From the NCBI RefSeq assembly GCF_024295805.1, contig NZ_JANCLX010000015.1, positions 1 to 64,000 on the forward strand: a DNA stretch of 64,000 bases, given 5' to 3'. How positions within the stretch are numbered: position 1 is the first letter of the stretch; each line of letters starts with the position of its first letter. The translations under genes and the position numbers were made by a program. The notes beneath the pieces are model-generated. The model saw only the letters and a list, made by a program, of their open reading frames with translations, did not search any database and was not told the DNA's origin. This DNA is from Streptomyces cucumeris. GTDB taxonomy: Bacteria; Actinomycetota; Actinomycetes; Streptomycetales; Streptomycetaceae. Below, piece by piece: positions 1 to 37,851 of the stretch.

Positions 1-29887
<29,887 letters not shown>

Positions 29888-29891
<4 letters not shown>

Positions 29892-31147
29892 ACCGAGACC
29901 ATTCCGGACCAGTTGATTCCCTCGATTCGCCACGTGAGCACGAGGCCGATCTGTTGAACTGGGACTTCATCCAGGACCCTTACCTGACTTACCAGGAGAT
30001 GCGCGCCGGGACGGGTCCTCGGCGGCTCATCATCAAGACATTGAGCACAGGTCTGCGTTCATGGCTGGTCACCGAATACAGCGATGTACGCCGACTGCTG
30101 GCCGATCCCAGACTCTCGAAAGCGGCCGGGGGTGCCGCACCGATCATCGCCAAGCACAGTACGGAGGAGGTCTCGGCCGCGTCGATCACGTCGGACAGCA
30201 TGCTGTTCAGCGATCCGCCACAACACTCGCGACTGCGGAGGATGTTCAGTAAGGTTTTCACGATGCGCCGGACACTGAATCTGCGGCCGCGCATCGAGGA
30301 ACTCACCGACGAGCTGCTTGATTCGATCCCGGCGGGAGCCGAGATCGACCTGGTGGAGTCGGTGGCGATGGCCATCCCCATTGCGGTGATCGGCGAGTTG
30401 CTCGGCGTACCTCGCACCGCCCACCACGATCTTCGTCGGTGGAACCGCGCGCTGACCAGCGTCGAATCGGAGCCGTCGGAGAAGTATCAGGCCTACATGG
30501 CGTCGCTCGACTACTTCCGGACTCTGGTTGCCCAGAAAGCGAGCAGCCATGACGGCGCAGACGACCTGATCAACGCGATGATCGATCCGGAAAACGAGGA
30601 GCGGTTCGAAGAATCCGAGCTGCTTTCCACCATCTTCCTGATGATGAACGCGGGTTACGAGACCACCGCGAACTTGATCAGCAGCTCGGTGTACGCTCTG
30701 CTGAAGCATCCCGAACAGTTGGAGCAATTGCGCGGGGATGCCACGCTCATACCGAACGCAGTGGAGGAATTCCTGCGTTATGAAAGCCCGTTGAACCTCT
30801 CCACTTTGCGCTACACCACCGAACCGGTGGAGGTCGGCGATACTGTTATCCCCGCCGGCGAAGTGGTGTTCCTGGCGCTGTCCTCGGCGAATCGAGACCC
30901 GGATCGGTTCGCGGATCCGGACCGGCTGGACATTCGCCGTAACGCTGCTACGCATCTGGCCTTCGGTCACGGTATCCATCATTGTGTCGGCGCGCCGCTG
31001 GCACGACTGGAGGGCGAAATCGTGCTGGCCCGGCTGTTGGACAGGTTCCCGCAGTGGGAGGCGGCCGAGCCACTGGAACGACTCACCTGGCGCTACACCT
31101 TGCAGTTCCGTGGTCTGGAGCGGCTACCGGTCAGGCTGCACACATGA
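29888..31147 (+). CDS. Cytochrome P450
   Basis: Soluble class I-type bacterial P450 of 419 residues, a haem mono-oxygenase expected to hydroxylate or epoxidise the polyketide. The haem loop is FGHGIHHCVGAPLA with the thiolate ligand at Cys366; the I-helix has NAGYETT (the acid-alcohol pair) and the K-helix has EEFLRYESPL (ExxR). The GTG start overlaps the PKS stop by four bases, which ties it to the same operon. Ferredoxin and reductase partners are not in the window. Substrate cannot be read from sequence. Confidence 0.96.
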
Positions 31148-31184
31148 TGTGAACACCCGTCAACGACGAAAACGGAGCGGACCC

Positions 31185-31544
31185 ATGTCAGCAGAAGTGA
31201 TCGACCGATTCTTCAGGAGCTCGGGTGCCGGCGACATCGAGACCGCCGTCGAATGTTTTGCCGATGACGGCGAGTGGATCACGCCCGACGGAGACGGACT
31301 CGGGACGGTCCACACCAAGGATCAGATCGGCGATCTGATCACCAGTATGAACGCGATGCGCGAAAAGATGATCGCCTCTGGGGTCGACGGGAAGTTCGAA
31401 TCGCCGATCATGTTCGGCGAGAACATGGGGCTGGTTCGGTGGACCGTGGAGACCGATGACGGAAAGGTGGTCAATCGTGGTGTTGACCTCTTCATCCTGA
31501 GCGACGGGAAGATCGCGCTCAAAGACGTCTACCGCAAGGCCTGA
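31185..31544 (+). CDS. NTF2-fold (SnoaL / limonene-epoxide-hydrolase-like) small protein
   Basis: A 119-residue single-domain protein starting at ATG 31185 behind AACGGAGCGG. The pattern of an N-terminal helix pair (VIDRFFRSSGAGDIETAVECFADDG) followed by a curved sheet matches the NTF2-like superfamily that includes SnoaL cyclases and limonene epoxide hydrolase. In polyketide clusters such proteins act as cyclases, epoxide-opening enzymes or isomerases. It sits directly between the P450 and the barrel cyclase gene, so a joint role on an oxidised intermediate is plausible. The exact reaction is inference. Confidence 0.82.
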   Translation: MSAEVIDRFFRSSGAGDIETAVECFADDGEWITPDGDGLGTVHTKDQIGDLITSMNAMREKMIASGVDGKFESPIMFGENMGLVRWTVETDDGKVVNRGVDLFILSDGKIALKDVYRKA

Positions 31545-31572
31545 AGAACGCAATCAAGAAGGGGTCGAAACC

Positions 31573-31995
31573 ATGATCAACAGCTATGAGGAACTGGTCG
31601 AGACAACGATCAGTGCCACCACTGACATCGAGGACTTCCAGAACATCCAGGTTGGCCAGGGTGGTACCTACGAGCACGCCCTGTTCACCAAGTCCGGTGA
31701 AAAAGTGGCCACCACCTCAGGTGGCTACAAGATTCACTATCAGCGGGAATCCGACAAGCAGTTCATGGCCTATCTGACCAACGAAGTCGTCTTCGAGGAC
31801 GGGTCCGGAACGATCCGGGTTGCCGGTTGGATCGATCTCGGCTCACTTCTGTCGGGGGACTGGGCCTACTACCCGAGCGTGGGTACCAGTGGCCGGTACC
31901 TCGGCCAAACAGGTTTCATGGCCTGGCGCCCTTACGATCTGGGCAAGGTGGAGGGAGCCGACGTGAAACTGATCATGTTCGCCTCCGCTGAGTGA
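31573..31995 (+). CDS. AbyU-like beta-barrel cyclase (putative pericyclase)
   Basis: 140-residue protein, preceded by AAGAAGGGG. The sequence resembles the allene-oxide-cyclase/dirigent-like small barrels that include the spirotetronate Diels-Alderase AbyU: shared features are the TSGGYKIHYQR strand, an acidic-glycine turn (FEDGSGTIRVAGW), a W-x-YYPSVG strand and the strongly diagnostic SGRYLGQTGFMAWR. Length matches AbyU. Known members close a ring by [4+2] or related cycloaddition on a diene-bearing polyketide. The upstream PKS has two neighbouring DH-KR modules that would supply a conjugated diene. No tetronate-forming genes are seen in this window, so the product need not be a spirotetronate. 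Assignment rests on recalled family sequence, not on a search. Confidence 0.8.
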   Translation: MINSYEELVETTISATTDIEDFQNIQVGQGGTYEHALFTKSGEKVATTSGGYKIHYQRESDKQFMAYLTNEVVFEDGSGTIRVAGWIDLGSLLSGDWAYYPSVGTSGRYLGQTGFMAWRPYDLGKVEGADVKLIMFASAE

Positions 31996-32044
31996 ACGAT
32001 CCCGCGGTGCCGCGATGAGGTGAGAGTACTCAAGGTTCAATATT

Positions 32045-32081
32045 CAGGGGTGTTTCTTTCACCGCGAAATTGACACCCCTG
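32045..32081. promoter_or_regulatory. 9-bp inverted repeat upstream of the SDR gene
   Basis: CAGGGGTGT at 32045-32053 pairs perfectly with ACACCCCTG at 32073-32081 (19-nt loop). It ends 23 bases before the SDR start and follows the barrel gene stop by about 50 bases. It could be an operator, an attenuator-like hairpin or an internal terminator. No U-run follows. Confidence 0.45.
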
Positions 32082-32104
32082 TCTTCTGACGTGGAGGTTG
32101 AGAA

Positions 32105-32947
32105 ATGGGCCGGGTTGCCGGGAAAGTCGCATTGGTTACTGGCGCTGCGCGTGGAATGGGACGTTCGCATGCGGTGCGACTTGCCCAAGAAGGGGCAGAC
32201 ATCGTCGCTGTCGACCTGTGCACAGACCTCGAAACCGCGCCGTATCCAGGAGCGAACGGTCAAGATCTTGCCTCGACGACGCAACTGGTCGAACAGCTCG
32301 GCCGGCGGATCCTTGCGCGCCGGGCGGATACGCGCAACTTCAATGAACTGCAGGCTGTCGTCGACGAGGCGATAGCTGAGTTCGGTCATATCGACGTCGT
32401 GTGCGCAAATGCTGGAATGTCCAGCTTCGGGTTCTCATGGGAACTCACCGATGAAGCCTGGCAGGAAATTATCGACGTCAATCTGACAGGGTCGTGGAAA
32501 ACCGTCAAAGCGGTGATTCCGCATATGATCGAGCGGAATGAAGGCGGATCGCTGGTCTTCATCAGCTCGACAGCGGGGTTGATCGGCGTGCCGACCATGT
32601 CGCACTACACCGCATCCAAGCACGGCGTGGTCGGGTTGATGCGTGCCTTGGCAGCAGAGCTGGCACCACACAACATACGCGTGAATTCGGTCAATCCCGG
32701 AAATGTCGACACGCCGATGGTCAACAACGCTCCGATGCGAAAAATCTTCCTGCCCGAAGTCTCCGATCCGACACCGGAGGACGCAAACGAAGTGATGAAG
32801 GACATGAGCGCGTTGCCCACCGGCTGGCTGGACTCGCAGGGGGTCAGCGACGCCGTGGTCTATCTGGCGTCGGAAGAGGCACGTCACATCACTGGAATCA
32901 CTCTTCCCGTGGACGCCGGAATGATGCTTCCCAATAAATTGCGATAG
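32105..32947 (+). CDS. Mycofactocin-type short-chain dehydrogenase/reductase
   Basis: 280-residue SDR with ATG at 32105 behind GTGGAGG. The Rossmann loop TGAARGMGRSHAVRLAQEGADI and the following VAVDLC are typical of the mycofactocin-coupled SDRs (TIGR03971-like), which hold NAD(H) tightly and recycle it through mycofactocin. It also shows the family-type insert between beta-2 and alpha-3. NAG (CANAG), the catalytic Ser in SST and YTASK are intact. Likely job is oxidation of an alcohol or reduction of a ketone on the polyketide. No mycofactocin genes are in the window; they would be elsewhere in the genome. Confidence 0.9.
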   Translation: MGRVAGKVALVTGAARGMGRSHAVRLAQEGADIVAVDLCTDLETAPYPGANGQDLASTTQLVEQLGRRILARRADTRNFNELQAVVDEAIAEFGHIDVVCANAGMSSFGFSWELTDEAWQEIIDVNLTGSWKTVKAVIPHMIERNEGGSLVFISSTAGLIGVPTMSHYTASKHGVVGLMRALAAELAPHNIRVNSVNPGNVDTPMVNNAPMRKIFLPEVSDPTPEDANEVMKDMSALPTGWLDSQGVSDAVVYLASEEARHITGITLPVDAGMMLPNKLR

Positions 32948-33043
32948 GAGCTGGTGCCGATCCACAAATAAGACTTAGCTCATTGGTCAACCGAAATCTG
33001 TCAGCGTCTCAGGCGCGCGAAACAAGTTACCGGAGGCTTCCTC

Positions 33044-33520
33044 ATGATGACGGAGAACGCATTCTCTCTCATGGTCGACCGACTCGATATCATTGAGTTG
33101 ACGTCCAAATATGCGTATCGACTCGATACTCGCCAGTTCGATTCTCTGATGGAGCTGTGGAGCGACGACAGCCCGGTTTTCGACGAAGAGAGCTTCGGGC
33201 TGGGAAAGTTCACGGGGAAGGACGAGATCCGGCGTCACTTCGAAGTCGATATCTACGGGCAGATGGAGAATCTTTGCCATATGACGGTCAACCATGTCAT
33301 CAATGAGATTCTCGAATCCCGAGCGTCTGGTAACTGCCATGTCTTCGCCCAGGGCGATGTGCGGGCCGGCGGGATTTCTCGGGCTACCGCGTACTACAAG
33401 GATGAATACGTTCGCGAGGATGGGGTCTGGAAGTTCGCCAGCCGCAAAGTGATCCCGTTGACCAGGCCGGAAGTCGGTACCTTCGAATTTCCGGCAGGGC
33501 AGAACCCATTCGATCAGTAG
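33044..33520 (+). CDS. SnoaL-like (NTF2-fold) protein
   Basis: 158 residues, ATG at 33044 with CGGAGG nine bases upstream. The start MVDRLDIIELTSKYAYRLDTRQFDSLMELWSDD is the classic opening of SnoaL-like ring-hydroxylating/cyclase-type NTF2 proteins, followed by a KDEIRRHFE segment and strands with the HMTVNHVINE motif. This is the second NTF2-fold gene of the cluster and is larger than the first. Possible roles are cyclase, dehydratase or epoxide-opening enzyme; which one is not decided by the sequence. Only about 30 bases separate it from the thioesterase gene. Confidence 0.85.
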   Translation: MMTENAFSLMVDRLDIIELTSKYAYRLDTRQFDSLMELWSDDSPVFDEESFGLGKFTGKDEIRRHFEVDIYGQMENLCHMTVNHVINEILESRASGNCHVFAQGDVRAGGISRATAYYKDEYVREDGVWKFASRKVIPLTRPEVGTFEFPAGQNPFDQ

Positions 33521-33550
33521 ACCGGACAGCCACGGTCTGAAAGAAGGAAC

Positions 33551-34360
33551 GTGCACGCATCGACCACGAGTGGCGGATCCTGGATCAGGCCGCTGCGAAG
33601 CTCACCTCAGCACGGTCAAGTACACCTCATTTGCTTTCCGTTCGCTGGCGGTTCCGCCGGGTATTTCCGTTCGCTGGCAAACTCGCTCGAACCGGACGTA
33701 TCGGTGCTCGGAGTCCAGTATCCAGGGCGACAGGACCGCCGTCACGAGCCTTTGATCGAGGACATTGGTCAGCTCGCCGATGAGATTTGCGAGGCCTTGA
33801 ACCCGTGGGAAACGCAGCCACTTGCATTCTTCGGCCACAGCATGGGTTCGGTGGTGGCGTTCGAGGTAGCGCGTCGCTTCCAGCGAGATAATCGACGCGC
33901 GCCGCTCGCATTGTTCGCGTCTGGGCGCCGCGCCCCGTCGTGTCATCGTGATGAGGATTCCCATAGGGCCGATGACGACACTATCGTTGCCGACCTTCGA
34001 ACGCTGGGTGGAACCGACCCGGCTCTTCTCGACGATGACGAGATGAGACGCGTGATCCTTCCTGTTATCCGTGGCGACTATCGGGCCGTCGAGACGTATC
34101 GTGCGCCAGCAACAGAGACGATGTTGAACGTGCCGATCATGGCAATAACCGGCGACCGCGATCCGAGCGTGTCGCTCGAGGAAGCGAGTGCTTGGCGAGG
34201 ACATGCCGCGGGATCCTTCGAGATAAAGGTCCTGACCGGAGGTCATTTCTTCATACACGAGCACGTCGCTGAGATAGCCGACTGTGTGCGGCGTGTGCTC
34301 TTCGGCTTCCGTTCCGACATTCATGAGGGGAAGGGGGGCGGCCATGGACGTCGGACTTGA
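33551..34360 (+). CDS. Type II thioesterase
   Basis: Alpha/beta-hydrolase of 269 residues, the stand-alone editing thioesterase of PKS/NRPS clusters that removes stalled acyl chains from ACPs. Start is GTG 33551 behind AAGAAGGA. It has the family opening LICFPFAGGSAGYFRSLA, the nucleophile in GHSMGS (Ser97), the acid region ITGDRDP and the catalytic His in GGHFFIHEH. Because neither PKS in the window carries a release thioesterase, this gene does not replace chain release but supports it. The C-terminal tail overlaps the next small gene by 17 bases. Confidence 0.95.
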   Translation: MHASTTSGGSWIRPLRSSPQHGQVHLICFPFAGGSAGYFRSLANSLEPDVSVLGVQYPGRQDRRHEPLIEDIGQLADEICEALNPWETQPLAFFGHSMGSVVAFEVARRFQRDNRRAPLALFASGRRAPSCHRDEDSHRADDDTIVADLRTLGGTDPALLDDDEMRRVILPVIRGDYRAVETYRAPATETMLNVPIMAITGDRDPSVSLEEASAWRGHAAGSFEIKVLTGGHFFIHEHVAEIADCVRRVLFGFRSDIHEGKGGGHGRRT

Positions 34361-34535
34361 AGTGAGCTGCCCGATGTGCGGAGGTCTCATCGAGGCGGCC
34401 GACAGAGATGAGCTCATCCGCTTGTCCCAGCTACACACGATTGATGCCCACCGCTACAACGTTCCCGCTGAACACGTGTTGGCCGCAATGACGCCCGGTG
34501 ATATCGATCCCGATCAGGGAGAGGAAGCGCAATGA
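34344..34535 (+). CDS. Small CxxC...HxxxxH protein of unknown function
   Basis: 63-residue protein starting at ATG 34344 after AAGGGGGGCGG, overlapping the end of the thioesterase gene and itself overlapping the start of the next P450 (ATGA at 34532). Cys9, Cys12, His31 and His36 form a C-x2-C-x18-H-x4-H pattern that could bind zinc or iron. It resembles short DUF1059-like metal-binding proteins only loosely. Tight coupling to the P450 hints at a partner role, for example an accessory or redox protein, but nothing in the sequence proves it. Confidence 0.72.
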   Translation: MDVGLEVSCPMCGGLIEAADRDELIRLSQLHTIDAHRYNVPAEHVLAAMTPGDIDPDQGEEAQ

Positions 34536-35758
34536 ACTCTGCAGCGGCGGAATGTCCCACCGTGGACTTGAACATGCTTGACCCTGACTTCGTGCAGGAC
34601 CCCTATGAGACCATGGCCGCATGGCGAGCCTTGGGGCCGGTTGTCTACAACTCGCATCACGATCAGTACATGATCACGTCGCATCAGAACTGCGCGCGAG
34701 TGCTTGGTGACATCCGCCATTTCAACTCTGCAAACGTGCTCCCGGAGATGGAGAAGGCGTTCGGCGGACCGACTTTTCTCGGCACTGATGGTGCACGGCA
34801 TCAGACGGTCCGCAGAATTTGGGAGCCAGGGTTCGAGCGCAGGGCTGTCGAAGCCGACTGGGCAGCGCGGATACAGCACGTTGTGGACGTATACGTGGAT
34901 AAATTCGTGGAACGCCTGCGCTCCGGCGAATCTCTCGACGCTCTTGCGGAGATGACGCGAATCATCCCCACTGTCGTCACTGCCCAATTGATGGGCGCCG
35001 AAGAGGATGTGTACGAAGACTTCATCAAATGGAGTGACGCAACGGCGGCGGTTCTCGGCGCACGGCTGGACCCGACTCCGAGGGGTCAGGAGATTATGGC
35101 CGACGGCGCTGCGGCAGCAGTTGCTCTGAACTCGTACATGGCCGGCCTCATCGAAAAGCACCGTGCGCTGGGGGTGAGTGATGGATCGCTTATGGCCCAG
35201 ATGGTGTTCGACGATTTTGCGCCGTCCATGCCTGATCGGGAAATATTGGCAAACGGGACGATGCTGACGGTTGCGGCGAATGAGAGTACGGCGCAGGTGA
35301 TGGCGATGATGTTGTATGCGCTGGGACGCCATCCCGACCAACGTCGCGCGCTGGCCGCCGACAGGTCGCTTGTTCCGGCCGCGCTCGAGGAGGTCCACCG
35401 CTGGTCGACTCTCACGCAGTCGGTTCTGCGCTTTGCCTGTAGCGACGAGTCGCAGGTCGAGGGTTTTACGATCCCCGAGGGTTCCGCAGTGGTGGCTCTT
35501 CTGGGTTGCGCGAACCGCGATCCCGCTCGCTGGGACAACCCGCACTCCTTCGACATCTTCCGTCCCCGTAAGGCACATATGGGCTTTGGTTTCGGGCCTC
35601 ACATTTGCCTTGGAATTCATATGGCCCGGATGGAGATGCGCATCTGGCTGAATCGGCTGCTGGACAAGTTGCCGGAGTACGAGATCGCGGGTGAGATCGA
35701 ATTCGGCCCCGACTTCACGCTGCGGGGCCTGCGGGGGATCCCGATCAAAGCGGCATGA
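34532..35758 (+). CDS. Cytochrome P450
   Basis: 408-residue P450, second in the cluster. The haem loop is FGFGPHICLGIHMAR with ligand Cys359; the ExxR is LEEVHR. The I-helix reads AANEST instead of the usual AGxET, so the oxygen-activating acid-alcohol pair is still Glu-Ser/Thr but the preceding residues are unusual. The ATG overlaps the stop of the CxxC protein gene, indicating translational coupling. It ends the lower-GC tailoring block. Likely oxidises the polyketide skeleton at a second site. Confidence 0.95.
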   Translation: MNSAAAECPTVDLNMLDPDFVQDPYETMAAWRALGPVVYNSHHDQYMITSHQNCARVLGDIRHFNSANVLPEMEKAFGGPTFLGTDGARHQTVRRIWEPGFERRAVEADWAARIQHVVDVYVDKFVERLRSGESLDALAEMTRIIPTVVTAQLMGAEEDVYEDFIKWSDATAAVLGARLDPTPRGQEIMADGAAAAVALNSYMAGLIEKHRALGVSDGSLMAQMVFDDFAPSMPDREILANGTMLTVAANESTAQVMAMMLYALGRHPDQRRALAADRSLVPAALEEVHRWSTLTQSVLRFACSDESQVEGFTIPEGSAVVALLGCANRDPARWDNPHSFDIFRPRKAHMGFGFGPHICLGIHMARMEMRIWLNRLLDKLPEYEIAGEIEFGPDFTLRGLRGIPIKAA

Positions 35759-36220
35759 TTGATCTTCAGAGAGCGGCAAGCTGTCTCACTGGTTGGCGAG
35801 GTGCACCGACTTCCAGTACTCCAGCCGTAATTTCCCGCTTGCGGGCAGGTTGACGGCCCGGCTGTCGCGTCGGGCGGGCGTCGGGCCGACCGAGTACAAC
35901 ACCACCTTCCGCGCTGGGCGAGCCAGTCGCCGGACCCGCCGCGGCCGTGGCGCAGCGCGGCCAGGACCCGCTGTCCGCCCGACGACGCGGCATTCATCGC
36001 TGACCTGACCACGCTTCGGTCGTCGACCGAAGCGCGGGTCGGGCCTGCCGGCCCCCTGCATGTCGAGTCCCGCTGCCAGGCCGGGCATGGGGAGGGCGAC
36101 CCAGAGACCCCAGAGATGCCTTGTGACTACTAGGGGATGGGTCACCGGGAAATCTAGGGGATGGCCCGTCGAGGCGCAGAGCCTACCGTGGGGCGCACGC
36201 AGCTTTCCGGAGGCTAATTC
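35759..36220. other. Gene-free stretch, probably containing a promoter
   Basis: About 460 bp between the second P450 and the P450 remnant. Short frames on both strands show no recognisable protein. The right half holds two direct repeats of CTAGGGGATGG. GC rises again here to the level seen in the following genes. It looks like a former junction between two gene sets plus a control region. Confidence 0.5.
36130..36164 (+). promoter_or_regulatory. Pair of CTAGGGGATGG direct repeats
   Basis: Identical 11-mers at 36130-36140 and 36154-36164, 24 bp apart (about two helical turns plus), 57 bp upstream of the next reading frame. The spacing places two protein subunits roughly on one face. A site for the cluster's LAL or SARP activator is plausible. 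Confidence 0.5.
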
Positions 36221-36520
36221 ATGGTTTACGCCGACCAAGCACCCGTCTTGACCATTTTTCCGCCCACGCCGTCACTCTTCCATCCCCCGCCGGAGCTGAA
36301 CGAGCGGCAACGGGACCGTCCGATCACCCGGTTCCGGCTCGCTGACGGCAAGTCCGGTTGGCTGGTCACGCGCTACGAGGACGTGCGCCAGGTGCCGACC
36401 GACCCGACCGAGCACACCCGACCGCGCCGGCTCATCGTCGGCGCATTCACCGCCCGTCGTGTGGAAGCGCTGCGGCCGCGAGTGACTGATGTGGACACCG
36501 ACCTGGTGGAGGAGTTGTGA
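36221..36520 (+). pseudogene. Cytochrome P450 remnant
   Basis: 99 residues beginning like the N-terminus of CYP105/107-type P450s (PPPELNERQRDRPITRFRL, then GWLVTRYEDVRQV). It jumps directly from the B-helix region to the C-helix motif HTRPRRLIVGAFTARRVEALRP. The B-C loop is therefore deleted, and everything after the D-helix, including I-helix, ExxR and haem loop, is absent. It cannot bind haem. The following monooxygenase starts inside its stop codon, so it may now only serve as a leader for translation. Confidence 0.82.
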
Positions 36521-37698
36521 CCAGTCTGCGCTTCGGTGCGTTCCTGCCCCCGATCCACCCGCTGGGGGAGAGCCCGACGTGGTGGCTGCGCCACGACCTG
36601 GACTTCATGGCGCACCTCGACCGGCTGGGCTTCGACGAGGCGTGGATCGGGGAGCACCACTCGACCGGTCGGGACCTCATCGCCTCGCCCGAGATCTTCA
36701 TCGCGGCGGCAGCGGAGCGCACCACCCGGATCCGCCTCGGGACCGGCATGACCTCGATTCCGTACCACCATCCGCTGTGGGTGGCCGACCGGATGGTGAT
36801 GCTCGACCACCTCACGCAGGGCCGGGTGATGTTCGGGGTCGGTCCCGGCTCCCTGCCCTCCGACGTCGCCATGATCGGTATGACCCCCACCGAGAGCCGC
36901 GAGCTCCTCGAGACCCATCTCGACATCATCCAGCGGCTGCTGGCCGGTGAGTCGGTCACCACGACGGTCGGGAGCCACACGCTGGTCGACGCGACGCTGC
37001 AGCTGCGCCCGTTCACCGAGCCGTGCTTCGAGATCGCGGTGGCCGCGACGGCGTCGCCGACCGGCGCGCGCCTGGCCGGCAGCCGCGGTGCGAGCCTGAT
37101 CTCGCTCGGGGCGACCATGAGCCAGGACGGATTCGACGCGCTGGCGTACCACTGGGGGATCGCCACCGAGCGCGCCGCCCACGCGGGACGGCCGGCGCCC
37201 GACCGCGCGACCTGGCGGCTGGTCACGAACGTGCACGTCGCCGAGACCCGGGAGCAGGCCTACCGGGACGTCGAGTTCGGGCTGCGGGACTGGGTGAGGC
37301 ACCTGAACGACAACGCTGCCACGCCTGGGCTCACGCTGCCCGACGGCAGCACGCAGGAGCTGATCGAGTTCGTCAACGAATCGGGCCTGGGCGCGATCGG
37401 CACGGCCGATGACGTCCGCCGCCAGATCCAGCGCATGGTCGACCAGTCCGGCGGGTTCGGCACCGTGCTGCTGCTGGCGCACGACTGGGCCGGTCCGACG
37501 GCGAAGTGGCGCTCGTGGGAACTCGTCGCCCGTCAGGTCGCCCCGCACTTCCAGGGATCAGGGACGACCCACGCCCAGGCGTCCCACGACGCCCGGGCCC
37601 GGATTCTCGCGCGGCGCGAGGAGGCGAACATCGCAGCCGGCGCGGCGCTCGAGCACATGAACCGCAAGTACGCCGACGAGGTGGCCGGCGGGGCCTGA
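36517..37698 (+). CDS. Luciferase-like flavin monooxygenase (limonene 1,2-monooxygenase-like)
   Basis: 393-residue LLM-class flavin-dependent oxidoreductase. The (beta/alpha)8 pattern is clear: RFGAFLPPIHP start, GFDEAWIGEHHSTG, RIRLGTGMTSIPYHHPLWVAD and GRVMFGVGPGSLPSD. Length and these segments match LimB-like monooxygenases that epoxidise alkenes with reduced FMN from a separate reductase. GTG start overlaps the stop of the P450 remnant, with GGAGGAG just upstream. In this cluster it could epoxidise or hydroxylate the polyketide; the NTF2-fold proteins nearby are of the family that opens epoxides. Substrate is not known. Confidence 0.93.
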   Translation: MTSLRFGAFLPPIHPLGESPTWWLRHDLDFMAHLDRLGFDEAWIGEHHSTGRDLIASPEIFIAAAAERTTRIRLGTGMTSIPYHHPLWVADRMVMLDHLTQGRVMFGVGPGSLPSDVAMIGMTPTESRELLETHLDIIQRLLAGESVTTTVGSHTLVDATLQLRPFTEPCFEIAVAATASPTGARLAGSRGASLISLGATMSQDGFDALAYHWGIATERAAHAGRPAPDRATWRLVTNVHVAETREQAYRDVEFGLRDWVRHLNDNAATPGLTLPDGSTQELIEFVNESGLGAIGTADDVRRQIQRMVDQSGGFGTVLLLAHDWAGPTAKWRSWELVARQVAPHFQGSGTTHAQASHDARARILARREEANIAAGAALEHMNRKYADEVAGGA

Positions 37699-37851
37699 CC
37701 GTGCCGTCGTGACACGCCTGTCCGTGGTCGACGAACGCGGCCAGGGGATCTCGTGGTCCGGGACACCGCCGGATCAAGAAGGAACTTCGCCGGACCGTGG
37801 ACCGCGGTCCGGCAGCGAGCACCGATGCCTGCAGAAGGAGACGTTTCCGTC

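Noticed and set aside
35786..36238. 150-codon minus-strand frame after the second P450
   Set aside because: No recognisable domain, no ribosome site, Arg/Pro-rich as expected by chance in GC-rich DNA.
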